Assembly: GCA_017467565.1 (NCBI GenBank)
Contig: JAFUSV010000131.1
Span: 1 to 64,000 of the forward strand
Direction of reading: 5' to 3'
Source: Prevotella sp.
GTDB taxonomy: Bacteria > Bacteroidota > Bacteroidia > Bacteroidales > Bacteroidaceae
Length of the DNA stretch: 64,000 bases
Position 1 is the stretch's first letter, and each line of letters begins with the position of its first letter. The translations under genes were made by a program, and so were the position numbers. Shown in pieces: positions 38,046-45,725 of the stretch. The notes beneath the pieces were generated by a model. That model searched no databases. It was given only the letters and a program-made list of their open reading frames with translations, and was not told the origin of the DNA.

Positions 38046-39098
38046 TCATTTATCCATTCTCAATTCCAAGAACCCTTCCATGATAGCCGTGGGCGCAGCC
38101 TTACTGTCGAAGGCGCCCAGCTTGTAGCCACCGGGCAGGCACTGCGGCTCCCAGTAGAAGACGCCACGGCAGCGCCCGTTGGTCTGGCTCTGTGCCTCGC
38201 GCACCACCCGTGCCAACTGGCGGCGTCCCTCGTCCATCACCTCCGGATGCTGCTCGTCTACCTCGAAGCCCGTCTCCGTGATCATCACGTCGCAATGATA
38301 CTTCTCGCTGCAATGGCGTATGTTGGCCATGCAGTCGGTGATGATGTCGTCAGCACGCAACTCAGGATGCCCCTCCATGGCCCAGTAGGGATAGAGCGAC
38401 ATGCCTATCATGTCGAACTTGCCACCATATTTTAATATGATGTCGAGATTGTGGTCGTAGATGTCCTGCTTGTGCCCACGGTCCAGATGTACGATGACCA
38501 CGGCCCCGGGGAACACCTCCTTGACGGCATCGTAGCCCGCACGGATAAGGCCGGCATACTGCTCCGGATGCTCCTTGATGTGGCCCACGGGCCAAAGGAG
38601 TCCGTTGGTCGTCTCGTTGCCCACCTGCACCCAGCGCGGCTCTATGTCGTTGTCGCGCAGCAGCGTCAGCACGTCCACGGTGTGAGCCCTCACGTCCTGC
38701 TTCATCTGCTCGTACGTATGGCCCTCCCATGCCTTGGGTATCGGCTGCTTGCCGGGATCGGCCCACGAGTCGCTGTAGTGGAAGTCTACCATCAGGTCCA
38801 TGCCCAGCGCCTTGACACGCCGTGCCATGGCCAGCAGTTCGTACTTGTCGCACGACCCTCCCTTAGGGTTGACCCATACACGCATACGTATGGCCGACAT
38901 CCGGTAGTCGGTCTTCAGCAGTTCCAGGCAGTCGCGCTCACGTCCCTCGCGGTCGTGAAACACCACGCCGTGTCGCTCCTGAGCCGTCAGGAATCCCACG
39001 TCGGCCCCAGTCACAAAGTCGTTCACACTCTGTGCATCCGACGTCATCGGCGCCAGCATCATCAGCATGCCCATGCAGCATTGTCTCAGTCTTCTCAT
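38046..39098 (-). CDS. GH53 endo-beta-1,4-galactanase
   Basis: A 350-residue secreted enzyme of GH53, which cuts beta-1,4-galactan side chains of pectin. The signal peptide ends near MTSDAQ. Diagnostic blocks are GADVGFL, IRMRVWVNPKGG, DLMVDFHYSDSWADPGKQ, VQVGNETTNGLLWP (acid/base E162) and MITETGFEV (nucleophile E275). The start is the ATG at 39098. A longer frame to 39197 lacks a signal sequence and overlaps the promoters. It stands alone and divergent from the HTCS gene, a common arrangement for a regulator and its target. Confidence 0.93.
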   Translation of the reverse strand: MRRLRQCCMGMLMMLAPMTSDAQSVNDFVTGADVGFLTAQERHGVVFHDREGRERDCLELLKTDYRMSAIRMRVWVNPKGGSCDKYELLAMARRVKALGMDLMVDFHYSDSWADPGKQPIPKAWEGHTYEQMKQDVRAHTVDVLTLLRDNDIEPRWVQVGNETTNGLLWPVGHIKEHPEQYAGLIRAGYDAVKEVFPGAVVIVHLDRGHKQDIYDHNLDIILKYGGKFDMIGMSLYPYWAMEGHPELRADDIITDCMANIRHCSEKYHCDVMITETGFEVDEQHPEVMDEGRRQLARVVREAQSQTNGRCRGVFYWEPQCLPGGYKLGAFDSKAAPTAIMEGFLELRMDK

Positions 39099-39129
39099 AG
39101 TTTTATTGTCCGTATTGGTTATGATGGTG

Positions 39130-39137
39130 CAAAGGTA
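39130..39137 (-). promoter_or_regulatory. -7 element for GH53
   Basis: The complement reads TACCTTTG followed by C, a good -7 match 32 bp before the GH53 ATG. No convincing -33 is visible, which suggests activator dependence, perhaps on the adjacent HTCS. Confidence 0.55.
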
Positions 39138-39155
39138 CGAAAAAAATTTATTTCT

Positions 39156-39187
39156 TTTGGCGATATGGGAAAGAATTTGTAACTTTG
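39156..39187 (+). promoter_or_regulatory. Promoter for the hybrid two-component gene
   Basis: TTTG (39156-39159), a 20-bp spacer and TAACTTTG (39180-39187) fit the Bacteroidetes consensus. The ATG at 39196 follows within 9 bp, so the leader is only a few nucleotides long. Confidence 0.75.
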
Positions 39188-39195
39188 CACACATC

Positions 39196-42100
39196 ATGGA
39201 CTATAAGAGACTATTCATGGCGTGGATGAGCGCCGTGGGACTGTGGCTGACAGCAGCCACTGCGTGCGCACAACTGCCGGCAGGCGGCAGCGAGAACTAC
39301 CTGTTTCGCAACATCGGCGTGAAGGACGGGCTGTCGCAGACCACTGTGCTCGACATCCTGCAGGATCGCACGGGCTTTATATGGATGTGTACCAAGGCGG
39401 GACTCAACCGCTACGACGGCACGACGATGCGTACCTACACCCACCGCGACGACGGGCACAGCCTGGGCAGCGACTTCGCCACGACCATCTGCGAGGCTCC
39501 CGACGGACGGCTGTGGGTGGGCACCGAGCAGGGGGTCTACATCTACGACCCGCAGATGGACTCCTTCGCCCCGTTTGACATCAGGACTGCCGGCGGAGAG
39601 CGCATCACTAACAACGTGACGGTGCTGGAGTGCATAGGCAACCAGATATACATAGCTGCCAACGAGCAGGGACTCTTCGTCTACGACATACGGATGAAGA
39701 GGCTGCGCAACCTGACCTTCAAGGGACACCCTAACGTGGCAGGACTGCATCTTGACTCGAAAGGGCGTTTGTGGATAGGCTTCTTCGGAGGCGGACTGTA
39801 CTTCATAGACCATTTCCTGACGACTGACGCTACAGCCAACGACCTGCAGTGCTTCACTGACGACACGGGGCACGAACCCTTTGAGGGCGACATCGTATCG
39901 TCGGTCGTGGAGGTGAGGCCCGGCATACTGATGACTGGCAGCGACCGCCACGGACTGACGGAGATCAATGTCGTGAGCCGCCACGTCAGACCTATCATCA
40001 ACAGCTATGGCGGTCGCCCCATCTTCGGACGCTCGCTCACACTCCACGACCATCAGGTATGGGTGGCCACCGAGCAGGGACTGTTCGTCTACGACATCGA
40101 CTCGCAGCAACTGAGCCGCTATGCCCACGAGCCCTCCGACCCCTTCTCGCTGGCCGACAACTCGCTCTACTGCATCTGTACCGACCGCGAGGGCGGCATG
40201 TGGATAGGCAGTTACTTTGCCGGCGTCAACTACCTGCCACCACGGTCGGCGGGATTTAAGCGCTACATGCCCTACAAGACGCAACTGCAAGGCCGCCATG
40301 TACGCGAGATGGTCAGCGACGGGGAGGGACGCATCTGGATAGGTACCGAGGACATGGGCCTCAACATCTTCGACCCCGCGACCGAGACGTTCAGCTACGT
40401 GGAGCAGAGCAAGGACTTCCCCAACATACACGGCCTCTGTGTGGACGGCGACGAGATATGGGTGGGCACGTTCAGCTACGGTCTGAAGATCATCAATACG
40501 AAGACGTGTCGCATCGTGCGTAGCTACAGTGTAGGCGACGGCCACGGGCTGCGCGACAACACCATCTTCAGCATCGCTCAGGACCAGGAGGGCACCTTCT
40601 GGCTGGGCACCATACGCGGACTGTGCCACTACGACCGTCAGCACGACCGCTTTGTCTACGAGGATGACGTGCCCGGCATTCTTATTAATAAGGTGAGCAT
40701 CTGCCGCCACGGCGACCTGTGGCTGGCCACGCAGACCAACGGCGTCTACCACCGCACGACCGACGGCTCCTGGCACCACTACTCGCAGGCCAACCAGCGC
40801 GACATGCGCTCTGACAAGGCCATCGACCTGATGGAGGATGCCACGGGCAACATGTGGGTGGCTACGCAGGGCGGCGGCATCTATCGCTACCAGGCAGCCG
40901 AGGACAGGCTGCAGCACATAGACTTAGGCGAAGAGCTCACCACCGTGTTCCAGATGGTAGAGGCTCACGACGGCACCATCTGGATGAGCACCTCGAACCA
41001 CATAGCCAGCTACCAGCCAAAGACGGGCGTCAGCCACATCTACGAATCGTCCGACGGCATACACGACTATCAGTTCAACTACAGCTCGTCGTTCTTCGAC
41101 GCTCAGGGGCGCGTCTACTTCGGCACGCTCAACGGCTTCATACGCTTCATGCCGTCGGCATCCAGCTTCACCAAGGATGCCCCCGCCCAGACCGGCACAC
41201 CCCGCGTGGTGGCTACCAGCCTGCGCATACAGAACAGCCATACCGACATCTACACCCCCCAGTCGCCGCTACAGCAGAGCATCACCTACACCCGGGAGCT
41301 GACACTCAGCCACCGGCAGAACTCGTTCACCCTGCAGCTGTCGGCACTGGTCTTCGACCTGGCACAGCTACGCCCCATGGAGTACCGTCTGGACAACTAC
41401 GACCACGACTGGCAACCCATGCGTGCCGACAATATGGTGGGCTATGCCAACCTGCCGGCAGGCCACTACACGCTGCGCGTCCGGCTGCAGAATGCCGACG
41501 GCACATGGAGCGACGATGCCTACCGACTGGCCATCACGGTACGCCCCCACCCGCTGCTCTCCGTCTGGGCTCAAATCGTCTACGCCCTGCTGCTGGCCGT
41601 ACTCATCTTCCTGATATACCGCTTCTTCTCGCTGCGCAGCCGCTACCGCCGGCAGCACGCCATGGAGCGCTTCGAGCACGAGATGGAGCAGGAGCTCTAC
41701 GAGAGCAAGATACGCTTCTTCACCAACGTGGCCCACGAGATACGCACGCCGCTGACGCTCATCAAGGCCCCACTGGAGAATATGATAGAGAAGGCCGGGG
41801 CCGAGGACACGCAGATAAGCCGGCTGAACGGCGACCTGCACGTCATGCAGCAGAACACCAACCGCCTGCACGACCTCATCAACCAACTGCTGGACTTCCG
41901 TAAGACCGAGGCCAACGGGCTGCGGCTCAACTTCGAGCACTGCGACATCGGAGCCATCATCAGCAGCATCTACGAACGGTTCATGCCCACCATGCAGAAG
42001 CGCGGGCTGGAGACCTCGCTCAGCCTGCCTCAGGAGCCGCTCCTCGCCGACGTGGACCGCGAGGGATTCACGAAGATAGTGAGCAACCTGCTGAACAACG

Positions 42101-43275
42101 CCGTGAAGTACGGCGAGCACCACGTGGCCGTCACCCTGACGCGCAACACCGACCAGCTGGTGCTCCTCGTGGCCAACGACGGACCGCAGATACCGCCACA
42201 GATGCGCCGACAGATATTCACCCCCTTCTTCCGCATCGAGAGCAAGGAACGCTCGTCGACCGTCGGCACCGGCATCGGACTGGCCATGACACGCTCGCTG
42301 ACCGAACTGCACAACGGTACCATACAGATAGACGACCACCCCACGCTCAACATCTTCCACCTGCAGATACCCATCGCACAGAAGGACGTGCTCACCATCA
42401 CCAATATGGCCTATGCGCCCCATAAGCCCCATGAGTCCCATGAGCCCCATAAGTCCCATGAGCCCCATGAGCCCCATAAGTCCCATAAGTCCCATGAGCC
42501 CAGCGAGCCCTCTCACCCCCACACCATACTCCTGGTCGAGGACAACGAGCAGCTGCTGGCCTACGAGCAGCAACAGCTGGAGCAGGACTACGACGTCATC
42601 TGTGCCACCAACGGCGAGGAAGCCCTGCAGCTGCTACGCCAACACGACATCCACCTCATCGTCAGCGACATCATGATGGAGCCCATGAGCGGACTGGAGC
42701 TCTGCAAGGCAGTGAAACAAGACGTCGAGATGAGCCACATACCCGTCATCCTGCTCACGGCCCTCACCACCCAGCAGGCTAAGATGCAGGGCATGGAGAA
42801 CGGTGCCGATGCCTACATCGAGAAACCCTTCTCGTTAGGATTCCTACGACAGACCATCAGCCGGCTGCTCGCCGAGCGCGAGTCGGTGAAGAAGGCTTTC
42901 GCCGAGTCGCCGTTCACGGCCTCCGAGAGCGTGTCCATCAGCCAGGCCGACAACGAATTTCTGCAACGGCTGAAGAAGGTGGTGGACAAGCACATGAACA
43001 ACAGCGACCTGAACGTCGACCTGCTGGCATCAGAGATGCACATGAGCCGGTCGAGCCTGAACCGCAAGATACGCGGCACACTCGACATCTCGCCCAACGA
43101 GTATATCAAGATTGAGCGACTGAAGAAGGCGGCCAGCCTGCTGAAGTCGGGCAAATCGAAGATTGCCAACATCTGCTACGAGGTGGGATTCACGACGCCC
43201 AGCTACTTCACAAAGTGCTTCTACAAGCAGTTTGGCCTGCTGCCCAAGGAGTTTATGATAAGTGATAAGTGTTAA
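39196..43275 (+). CDS. Hybrid two-component system regulator (HTCS)
   Basis: A 1359-residue one-protein sensor-regulator in the inner membrane. The signal peptide ends near TACAQ. A periplasmic sensor of two-propeller type follows, with repeats such as DRTGFIWMCTKAGLNRYDG and EGRIWIGTEDMGLNIFDP, then a Y_Y_Y domain (about 700-780) and a membrane helix at about 790-810. The histidine kinase has H847 in NVAHEIRTPL, with the ATPase domain around 967 (NLLNNAVKYG). A receiver carries D1158 (IVSDIMM), and an AraC-type helix-turn-helix covers about 1260-1359. The linker at 1076-1105 encodes a PHESHEPHK repeat from a 9-bp microsatellite. An earlier frame start at 39067 is unlikely given the promoter. 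GH53 is the likely target. Confidence 0.95.
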   Translation: MDYKRLFMAWMSAVGLWLTAATACAQLPAGGSENYLFRNIGVKDGLSQTTVLDILQDRTGFIWMCTKAGLNRYDGTTMRTYTHRDDGHSLGSDFATTICEAPDGRLWVGTEQGVYIYDPQMDSFAPFDIRTAGGERITNNVTVLECIGNQIYIAANEQGLFVYDIRMKRLRNLTFKGHPNVAGLHLDSKGRLWIGFFGGGLYFIDHFLTTDATANDLQCFTDDTGHEPFEGDIVSSVVEVRPGILMTGSDRHGLTEINVVSRHVRPIINSYGGRPIFGRSLTLHDHQVWVATEQGLFVYDIDSQQLSRYAHEPSDPFSLADNSLYCICTDREGGMWIGSYFAGVNYLPPRSAGFKRYMPYKTQLQGRHVREMVSDGEGRIWIGTEDMGLNIFDPATETFSYVEQSKDFPNIHGLCVDGDEIWVGTFSYGLKIINTKTCRIVRSYSVGDGHGLRDNTIFSIAQDQEGTFWLGTIRGLCHYDRQHDRFVYEDDVPGILINKVSICRHGDLWLATQTNGVYHRTTDGSWHHYSQANQRDMRSDKAIDLMEDATGNMWVATQGGGIYRYQAAEDRLQHIDLGEELTTVFQMVEAHDGTIWMSTSNHIASYQPKTGVSHIYESSDGIHDYQFNYSSSFFDAQGRVYFGTLNGFIRFMPSASSFTKDAPAQTGTPRVVATSLRIQNSHTDIYTPQSPLQQSITYTRELTLSHRQNSFTLQLSALVFDLAQLRPMEYRLDNYDHDWQPMRADNMVGYANLPAGHYTLRVRLQNADGTWSDDAYRLAITVRPHPLLSVWAQIVYALLLAVLIFLIYRFFSLRSRYRRQHAMERFEHEMEQELYESKIRFFTNVAHEIRTPLTLIKAPLENMIEKAGAEDTQISRLNGDLHVMQQNTNRLHDLINQLLDFRKTEANGLRLNFEHCDIGAIISSIYERFMPTMQKRGLETSLSLPQEPLLADVDREGFTKIVSNLLNNAVKYGEHHVAVTLTRNTDQLVLLVANDGPQIPPQMRRQIFTPFFRIESKERSSTVGTGIGLAMTRSLTELHNGTIQIDDHPTLNIFHLQIPIAQKDVLTITNMAYAPHKPHESHEPHKSHEPHEPHKSHKSHEPSEPSHPHTILLVEDNEQLLAYEQQQLEQDYDVICATNGEEALQLLRQHDIHLIVSDIMMEPMSGLELCKAVKQDVEMSHIPVILLTALTTQQAKMQGMENGADAYIEKPFSLGFLRQTISRLLAERESVKKAFAESPFTASESVSISQADNEFLQRLKKVVDKHMNNSDLNVDLLASEMHMSRSSLNRKIRGTLDISPNEYIKIERLKKAASLLKSGKSKIANICYEVGFTTPSYFTKCFYKQFGLLPKEFMISDKC
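42421..42510 (+). repeat. 9-bp microsatellite inside the HTCS gene
   Basis: Ten 9-bp units of the form CAT(A/G)AG(C/T)CC run in frame between the kinase ATPase domain and the receiver domain. The same unit occurs in non-coding DNA at 50870-50963 (complement) and 62336-62436. Confidence 0.9.
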
Positions 43276-43290
43276 GTGATAAGTGTTATT
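43257..43290 (+). repeat. ATAAGTG microsatellite across the HTCS stop codon
   Basis: The 7-bp unit ATAAGTG/TTAAGTG repeats about five times and supplies the last residues (ISDKC) and stop codon of the HTCS gene. The natural C-terminus may have been changed by repeat growth. Confidence 0.7.
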
Positions 43291-43307
43291 AGTTTAAGAG
43301 TAAGAAA

Positions 43308-44468
43308 GTGAGAATAGCGATTATAGGCGGCGGTGCAGCGGGATTCTTCCTCGCTGTCAACCTGAAAGAACGGCGACCGGAGATGGACGTGACCATCATC
43401 GAGGCAGCACAGCGCGTGCTGGCCAAGGTGGAGATATCGGGCGGCGGACGGTGCAACTGCACTAACTCGTTTGCCAGCGTACGCGACCTGCAGACGGTCT
43501 ACCCACGTGGCCACCGACTGATGAAGCGGCTCTTCCGATGCTTCGACTACCGCGATGCCTACCGCTGGTTTGAAGAGCGGGGCGTGCCGCTGGTCACGCA
43601 GGACGACGACTGCGTTTTTCTCCGCTCACAGGACTCTCATTCCATCATCAACCTATTCCTCTCCGAGGCTGCCCGACTGGGCATCCATGTGCGCACCGGC
43701 TGCCGCATCCGCTCGCTCGACGAGCTGAGCGACTACGACTACATCGCCGTGACCACAGGCGGCCAGCCCCGCAGTCAGGGACTGCAGTGGCTGGGCCACG
43801 ACATCGTCGAACCCGTGCCCTCGCTCTTCACCTTCAGCATCGACGATGCCCGCCTGCACCAGCTCATGGGCACCGTCGTCGAGGGCGCCTCGGCCATGAT
43901 TGCCGGCACCCGCCTGCGGGCCGAGGGTCCACTGCTCATCACCCACTGGGGCATGAGCGGCCCTTGCATTCTTCGACTGTCCAGCTATGCAGCCCGCGAG
44001 CTGCACGATGCCGACTACCGCCTGCCGCTCATCGTCAACTGGACAGGCCGCAACGAGCAGGAGGTGCAAGGCGAGCTGACCCGCATCAGCACCGACCATC
44101 CACGCAAGCAGCTGTCCACCATCCGTCCCTTCGGTCTCGGGCAGCGACTGTGGAACTACCTTTCAGAGAAAGCCCTGGCTGGCCGGTCGCAGGCTCCTTG
44201 GGGCAGCCTGAACAAGAAAGAGGCCAACCGCCTGACCACCATCCTGACAGCCGACAGCTACGCCATCAGTGGTCGAGCCCCCTTCCGTGATGAGTTCGTC
44301 ACGTGTGGCGGCATCTCCCTGCAGGCCGTCAACCCCACCACATTAGAGAGCAAGACCCGTCCCCACCTCTTCTTTGCCGGCGAGGTCCTCGACATCGACG
44401 GCATCACCGGCGGCTTCAACTTTCAGGCCGCCTGGACCACCGCCTACGTCGTCAGCCAGAGTATATGA
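43308..44468 (+). CDS. HI0933-family FAD-dependent oxidoreductase
   Basis: A 386-residue cytoplasmic flavoprotein of the HI0933/YhiN family. The FAD-binding dinucleotide fold opens the protein (IAIIGGGAAGFFLA, residues 3-16). Family blocks follow: KVEISGGGRCNCTNS, VTTGG, LITHWGMSGPCILRLS and the C-terminal FFAGEVLDIDGITGGFNFQAAW. Its substrate is not established for this family in general. Translation begins at GTG 43308, since no ATG fits. It lies 32 bp after the HTCS gene but has no evident role in glycan use. Confidence 0.9.
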   Translation: MRIAIIGGGAAGFFLAVNLKERRPEMDVTIIEAAQRVLAKVEISGGGRCNCTNSFASVRDLQTVYPRGHRLMKRLFRCFDYRDAYRWFEERGVPLVTQDDDCVFLRSQDSHSIINLFLSEAARLGIHVRTGCRIRSLDELSDYDYIAVTTGGQPRSQGLQWLGHDIVEPVPSLFTFSIDDARLHQLMGTVVEGASAMIAGTRLRAEGPLLITHWGMSGPCILRLSSYAARELHDADYRLPLIVNWTGRNEQEVQGELTRISTDHPRKQLSTIRPFGLGQRLWNYLSEKALAGRSQAPWGSLNKKEANRLTTILTADSYAISGRAPFRDEFVTCGGISLQAVNPTTLESKTRPHLFFAGEVLDIDGITGGFNFQAAWTTAYVVSQSI

Positions 44469-44512
44469 TTCCTCAAAAAAGGGATTCTATTATGACATAT
44501 ATCTACAACAGG

Positions 44513-44593
44513 AAAAATGGCAATTGGCAACGTCTTCCGTCATATTTCTGCCAAATCCTGCGCTGAAGTCAACAGAAATTTGTAATTTTGCAT
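44513..44593 (+). repeat. 81-bp direct repeat, copy 1 (promoter-bearing)
   Basis: This copy is identical over 81 bp to 45261-45341. It ends with the -7-like TAATTTTG (44583-44590) and CAT, seven bases before the ATG of the 150-residue gene. It contains TTGGCA...TGCCAA inverted motifs. Weaker similarity extends about 20 bp further left (ATCTAC..CAG). Confidence 0.95.
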
Positions 44594-44600
44594 TCCTGTT

Positions 44601-45053
44601 ATGGAAACAAAAGAGACCACAATAGAGTCACTGATAGCCACAGTACTGGGCGATATACGTCAACAAGGCTATTCGTCCGTCCAGCCCTTCTGCATTGGCA
44701 AGGTGGAGGAGCGCATGATGCTTTTTGCCCTTAACAATGCTATTACCCTTGCCAGCGACGAACTCTATATGAGTGCCAAGCAGCTACAGCACTGCATGAG
44801 AGCATCAAAGGAATCAAAAGGCTTGGTGGTCGACGATGCTGACCTGATAGGCTTTCCTCAGCAGCGTTTTCAGATGAATCTTTATTATGACGGCGAATGC
44901 TTCATCTACACTGACGGAGTGTCGAAGTTCATCGTTCATCCTAACTACAAAATGAAAATCAGTCGTGAGCTTGTAGCACATGTGAACTTCATTACGGCTA
45001 CAAGGGTGAAAGACCCTGCAGAGTTCACGCTACCCAAATATCGCAAAATATAA
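44601..45053 (+). CDS. Uncharacterised 150-residue protein
   Basis: I do not recognise this protein. It has no signal peptide or membrane segment and looks cytoplasmic and mixed alpha/beta. Notable stretches are LIATVLGDIRQQGYSSVQPFCIGKVEER, ALNNAITLASDELYMSAKQLQHCMR and LYYDGECFIYTDGVSKFIVHPNYK. The start ATG lies 7 bp after a promoter-like repeat, so the mRNA is nearly leaderless. An identical repeat sits 208 bp beyond its stop codon, so the gene could be a transposed or duplicated cassette. Its 3' end meets the terminator of a predicted antisense small RNA. Confidence 0.75.
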   Translation: METKETTIESLIATVLGDIRQQGYSSVQPFCIGKVEERMMLFALNNAITLASDELYMSAKQLQHCMRASKESKGLVVDDADLIGFPQQRFQMNLYYDGECFIYTDGVSKFIVHPNYKMKISRELVAHVNFITATRVKDPAEFTLPKYRKI

Positions 45054-45190
45054 AAAGCTGGCCAACACGTGACCAGCAGTATCCTAAGTGAAGGAAACCA
45101 AGCGGCAAGGTCGAATTGCTCATCATCTCTACGTTTCCGCAGCCATGCCACCGTTCCGCACATCGTGGCTCTACTTGGTTCCACCTTTCA
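45050..45190 (-). ncRNA. Predicted small RNA, minus strand
   Basis: A full promoter (45196-45227) and an intrinsic terminator (45052-45077) on the minus strand define a transcript of about 140 nt with no open frame worth calling. Near its ends, GTGAA..GG..GAACCAAG (complement of 45174-45191) can pair with CTTGGTTTCCTTCAC (complement of 45088-45102), closing the RNA into a long hairpin. Inside, GCCAC...GTGGC and GCAA...TTGC can also pair. The shape would suit a 6S-like or regulatory RNA, but I cannot assign a family. Confidence 0.55.
45052..45077 (-). terminator. Intrinsic terminator of the predicted small RNA
   Basis: On the minus strand GCTGGTCA pairs with TGGCCAGC-type sequence (8 bp, one G-T pair, complement of 45057-45077), followed by TTTTTATATTTT. 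It lies at the stop codon of the convergent 150-residue gene. Confidence 0.7.
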
Positions 45191-45195
45191 CGGTG

Positions 45196-45227
45196 CAAAG
45201 ATAGGAAGAATTCTCGGAATTTCCAAA
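45196..45227 (-). promoter_or_regulatory. Promoter of the predicted small RNA
   Basis: On the minus strand TTTG (complement of 45224-45227), a 20-bp spacer and TATCTTTG (complement of 45196-45203) match the Bacteroidetes consensus very well. Confidence 0.72.
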
Positions 45228-45260
45228 TTTTCCCACCACTTTCTGACATCTACGGCAGAA

Positions 45261-45341
45261 AAAAATGGCAATTGGCAACGTCTTCCGTCATATTTCTGCC
45301 AAATCCTGCGCTGAAGTCAACAGAAATTTGTAATTTTGCAT
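45261..45341 (+). repeat. 81-bp direct repeat, copy 2
   Basis: This exact copy of 44513-44593 includes the TAATTTTG -7 motif (45331-45338). Here no gene starts directly downstream. The next features are a terminator and the structured leader of the surface-protein gene. Confidence 0.95.
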
Positions 45342-45456
45342 CGTCGAACCCATAAATGACTCAATGAATGGAGTTCATGTTATGTACGATTGCTTAAATA
45401 TTTATAAATTTTTAACCACATTGAGTCTTATTCTACCTATTTATATTAATTTTGTG

Positions 45457-45484
45457 CCGTGTTTCGATAGAGACACGGTTTTTT
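45457..45484 (+). terminator. Intrinsic terminator upstream of the structured RNA
   Basis: CCGTGTTTC pairs with GAGACACGG around a GATA loop (9 bp, one G-T pair), followed by six T. A TAATTTTG motif (45447-45454) lies just before it, so it could also be a 5'-end hairpin of the next transcript. Confidence 0.7.
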
Positions 45485-45495
45485 ATTGCTCAATT

Positions 45496-45639
45496 ATCCA
45501 GTCGAACTGCTACCTCGGAAGGGATTATTAACGAGCAAGCTCTAATCCAGATAGGAGTGTGCGCTTATGCGCAGACTTCCATAGTGGATTAGGGGCTGTA
45601 GCAGGCCTGACTGGATATATGGTAGGTCTGCGCTTTTTT
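45496..45639 (+). ncRNA. Structured leader RNA with attenuator-like terminator
   Basis: ATCCAGTC (45496-45503) pairs with GACTGGAT (45609-45616), and CTGCTAC (45507-45513) with GTAGCAG (45598-45604). CTAATCCA (45542-45549) pairs with TGGATTAG (45585-45592) above an inner TGCGC/GCGCA hairpin with a TTAT loop. A terminator helix, GCAGGCCT (45601-45608) with AGGTCTGC (45624-45631) plus six T, uses part of one stem and traps GACTGGAT in its loop, so the two folds exclude each other. This is the layout of a riboswitch or attenuator. The ATG of the 975-residue gene is 87 bp further on. I recognise no known riboswitch class. A stand-alone 6S-like RNA is the alternative. Confidence 0.6.
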
Positions 45640-45725
45640 GTGTGTCTATACGCATCGGAGTGTGGCTGCTGGATAGACCATTCGTCTACATTTATCAATA
45701 TTAACTAATTAACAAATTACTACAG

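Noticed and set aside
39067..39195. N-terminal extension of the HTCS from 39067
   Set aside because: It runs through the predicted promoter of the gene and puts 43 residues before the signal peptide.
45050..45190. SRP (4.5S) RNA or tmRNA for the predicted small RNA
   Set aside because: The conserved GGAAGG-AGCAGCC-type SRP loop and any tag-peptide frame are absent.
45364..45531. 55-codon frame starting MNGVHVMYDC between repeat copy 2 and the structured RNA
   Set aside because: It crosses a strong terminator hairpin and the first arms of the RNA structure, and has no recognisable feature.
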